From contig JAKAZJ010000096.1 of NCBI GenBank assembly GCA_021826565.1, positions 1-7,067 on the forward strand: a stretch of 7,067 bases of DNA, given 5' to 3'. Made by a program: the position numbers and the translations under genes. The first letter of the stretch is position 1. The number at the start of each line of letters is the position of its first letter. This DNA comes from Pseudomonadota bacterium. GTDB taxonomy: Bacteria; Pseudomonadota; Alphaproteobacteria; Acetobacterales; Acetobacteraceae. Below are positions 5,088 to 7,067 of the stretch, one piece after another. A model generated the notes under the pieces. The model was not told where the DNA came from. It saw only the letters and a list, made by a program, of their open reading frames with translations, and did not search any database.

Positions 5088-7041
5088 GCACGGGATTATG
5101 CGCGGCCCGCCCTGCCGGCGCGCCGACGCGCAGCCGCCGGTCCACCAGCGACAAGGCGCCGCCGGCCGCCATCACCAGCGCCCCCAGCCACACGAACGCC
5201 GCCAGCGGATTGACATGCAGCCGCAGCACCACCGCGCCATCCTGCTCGCCGCCCATGGCGATATACAGATCGCGCAGCAGGTTGGTCTGGATCGAGGTGT
5301 CGGTCACGGACTGATGCTGTTCCGCGAAGGTGCGGATCGACGGATGCACCAGCGCGACCTGTCTGCCGTCGCGGCTGATCCGCAGATCGGCCACATGGGC
5401 GCTGAAATTGGGCCCCGGCACGTTGCGTTCCGCCAGCAGGGTCCATTGGTAGCCGCCAAACCCGATCGTCTGGCCGGGATGCATCGCGACGATGGTGGTC
5501 AACGCCAGCGACATCCCGGCGATGCCGGCGACCGTCACCCCCATGCCCGCATGCGCGATCGCCGCCCCCCACACGCCCAGAGGTTGCGCGCGCACCCGTG
5601 CCCAGCTGGCGCCGAGCGGAATACGGAACAGGCGGATACGTTCGATCAGCTCGGCGAAGGCGCCCAGGATCAGCCAGGAAGCGGCCATGAAGCCGCCGGC
5701 GGCGAAGGCGCGGTGCAGCCCAAGCTCGGCGCCGATGCCGACCAGCGCGGCGATCACCGCGACCCACCACAGGCGCTGCAACGCCGGCCATAGGTCGGCG
5801 CGCTTCCATGGCAGCACCGGCCCCACGCTCATCGCCGCGAACAACGGCACCAGCAGCGGCACCACCGTCAGATGGAAATAGGGCGGCCCGACGCTGAGCT
5901 GTTCGTGGAACACCGCGGCCAGCAGCGGGTATGCGGTACCGGTGAACACCACGGCGCAGAGCGCGCATAGCAGGATGTTGTTCAGCACCAACGCGCCCTC
6001 TCGCGAGATCGGTGCAAACACCCCGGTGGCCACCAGCGTCGGCGCGCGCCAGGCGAACAACGCCAGCGACCCGCCGATGGTGATCGCCAGCAATGTCAGG
6101 ATGAACACCCCCTGCGTCGGGTCCACCGCGAAGCTGTGCACCGAATTCAGGATGCCCGAGCGCACCATGAAGGTCCCGCACAGGCTCAGCGAAAATGTAC
6201 CGATCGCCAGCAGAACGGTCCAGGTCTTCAGCGTGTCGCGCTTTTCCACCACGATCGCGCAGTGCAGCAGCGCGGTGCCGGTGAGCCAGGGCAGCAGCGA
6301 GGCGTTCTCCACCGGGTCCCAGAACCAGAACCCACCCCATCCCAGCTCGTAATAGGCCCACCACGACCCAAGCGCGATGCCGCAGGTCAGGAAGCACCAG
6401 GCCGCCAGGGTCCAGGGCCGCACCCAGCGCCCCCACATCGGATCGACGCGGCCTTCCAGCAGCGCCGCGACCGCGAAGGCGAACGGGATCGAGAACCCGA
6501 CATACCCGGTGTAGAGAATCGGCGGATGGATCGCGAGACCGGGGTCCTGCAGCAGCGGGTTGATCGCCGCGCCCTGGATCGGCGGCGGCCACATGCGAAG
6601 GAACGGATTCGACGCGGTCAGGGTGAACAGCAGGAAACCGGCGGAAACGATCCCGAGCACGCCGATCACCCGCGCCCGCAGCGCCGAGGGCAGGTTGCGG
6701 CCGAACAGCGCCACCGCGCCGCCGCAGATCGCCAGCACCAGGCACCAGAGCAGGATCGATCCGTCGTGATTCCCCCAGACGCCGGTGATCCGGTAGAACA
6801 GCGGCTCGTTCGACGCCGAGTTCATCGCCACGTCGCGCACCGAGAAATCGCTGACCACCGCGCTCCATACCAGGCAGCCGAACGAGACCATCACCGACAG
6901 CAACTGCCCCAGCGCCAGCGCCGGCGCGGCGGCCATCAGGCGGGCGTCGTCGGCGCGCGCGCCGATGATCGACAGCACCGCCTGGGCGGCGGCGATCGCG
7001 ACCGCCAGGGCAAGCGCGAAATGGCCGAGTTCGGGGATCAT
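5071..7041 (-). CDS. ccmF: Heme lyase CcmF (cytochrome c-type biogenesis protein)
   Basis: A polytopic inner-membrane protein that takes heme from holo-CcmE and, with CcmH and CcmI, attaches it to apocytochrome c. The 656 residues are the usual length. The WWD heme-handling motif is at about 227-253: WW (227-228), then GWGGFWFWDPVEN (234-246). His172 (AIHPP) and His302 (NSVHSF) flank it as the two periplasmic heme ligands, and His260 and His497 sit where the ligands of the internal b-heme are in E. coli CcmF (H173, H303, H261 and H491 there). A periplasmic region at about 520-605 (from AMHPGQTIGFGGY to AMGGEQDG) and a final membrane segment at about 611-633 complete the family layout. The hydrophobic segments are intact, with no frameshift. 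The start at 7041 matches the family N-terminus (MIPELGHFALALA) and may overlap the previous gene as ATGA. It overlaps ccmG by 17 bases. Confidence 0.98.
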   Translation of the reverse strand: MIPELGHFALALAVAIAAAQAVLSIIGARADDARLMAAAPALALGQLLSVMVSFGCLVWSAVVSDFSVRDVAMNSASNEPLFYRITGVWGNHDGSILLWCLVLAICGGAVALFGRNLPSALRARVIGVLGIVSAGFLLFTLTASNPFLRMWPPPIQGAAINPLLQDPGLAIHPPILYTGYVGFSIPFAFAVAALLEGRVDPMWGRWVRPWTLAAWCFLTCGIALGSWWAYYELGWGGFWFWDPVENASLLPWLTGTALLHCAIVVEKRDTLKTWTVLLAIGTFSLSLCGTFMVRSGILNSVHSFAVDPTQGVFILTLLAITIGGSLALFAWRAPTLVATGVFAPISREGALVLNNILLCALCAVVFTGTAYPLLAAVFHEQLSVGPPYFHLTVVPLLVPLFAAMSVGPVLPWKRADLWPALQRLWWVAVIAALVGIGAELGLHRAFAAGGFMAASWLILGAFAELIERIRLFRIPLGASWARVRAQPLGVWGAAIAHAGMGVTVAGIAGMSLALTTIVAMHPGQTIGFGGYQWTLLAERNVPGPNFSAHVADLRISRDGRQVALVHPSIRTFAEQHQSVTDTSIQTNLLRDLYIAMGGEQDGAVVLRLHVNPLAAFVWLGALVMAAGGALSLVDRRLRVGAPAGRAAHNPVHGAPA

Positions 7042-7067
7042 CCGCCGGTGGCCCGCGGCCGCGCGGC
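7038..7067 (-). CDS. ccmE: Possible last codons of ccmE, 5' part outside window
   Basis: Reading the minus strand from 7067 in the frame set by the TGA at 7040-7038 gives nine sense codons (AARPRATGG) and then the stop, which overlaps the ccmF ATG as ATGA. CcmE proteins normally end in a poorly conserved, flexible tail, and ccmE is the usual gene before ccmF in System I operons, so this is where its end is expected. Nine residues carry no diagnostic motif; the assignment rests on gene order and on the overlap pattern repeated at ccmG/ccmH. Confidence 0.35.
   Translation of the reverse strand, partial: AARPRATGG

Noticed and set aside
5096..6868. Minus-strand 590-codon frame inside ccmF
   Set aside because: It is an alternative frame of ccmF itself with Arg/Gly/Ala-rich sequence and no membrane segments; the ccmF frame has all conserved motifs.
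1..7067. Search for CRISPR arrays, tRNA/rRNA genes, transposases, attachment sites and toxin-antitoxin pairs
   Set aside because: I saw no repeat arrays, no tRNA-like or rRNA sequence and no mobile-element protein. Gaps between genes are all under about 125 bases.

Overview
This is a high-GC window (proteobacterial codon use, strong third-position G/C) in which every supported gene lies on the minus strand. Read 5'->3' on that strand it runs from 7067 down to 1. Protein content and gene order suggest an alphaproteobacterium, possibly of the Acetobacteraceae/Rhodospirillales type. That placement is inferred from general resemblance, not from a search.

Region 1 (7067 to 3273) is the distal half of a System I cytochrome c maturation (ccm) operon: a possible last few codons of ccmE, then ccmF, ccmG, ccmH and ccmI. 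The genes overlap or abut at every junction, so they are almost certainly co-transcribed and translationally coupled. CcmF with CcmH and CcmI forms the heme lyase that attaches heme to the CXXCH motif of apocytochromes in the periplasm. CcmG is the membrane-anchored thioredoxin-like protein that keeps the apocytochrome cysteines reduced. The conserved histidines and WWD motif of CcmF, the WCIPC of CcmG and the LRCVVC of CcmH are all visible.

Region 2 (3177 to 2308) is a metallo-beta-lactamase-fold enzyme of the persulfide dioxygenase-like (ETHE1/Blh) group, 95 bp downstream of ccmI and with its own clear Shine-Dalgarno sequence. It may be read through from the ccm operon or have its own promoter.

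Region 3 (2184 to 1117) is a PLP-dependent low-specificity L-threonine aldolase with complete active-site motifs. Region 4 (998 to beyond base 1) is the N-terminal three quarters or so of an MFS transporter of the anion:cation symporter type (hexuronate/glucarate-like). It has a strong Shine-Dalgarno sequence and a 7-bp-arm inverted repeat upstream that looks like an operator.

There are no RNA genes, mobile elements, CRISPR arrays, long repeats or gaps over 300 bases. The many long plus-strand reading frames are composition-driven shadows. I do not see a new multi-gene system here. The most interesting points are the persulfide-dioxygenase-like gene next to the ccm operon, the operator-like palindrome, and the compact, tightly overlapped ccm genes with some start-site ambiguity.
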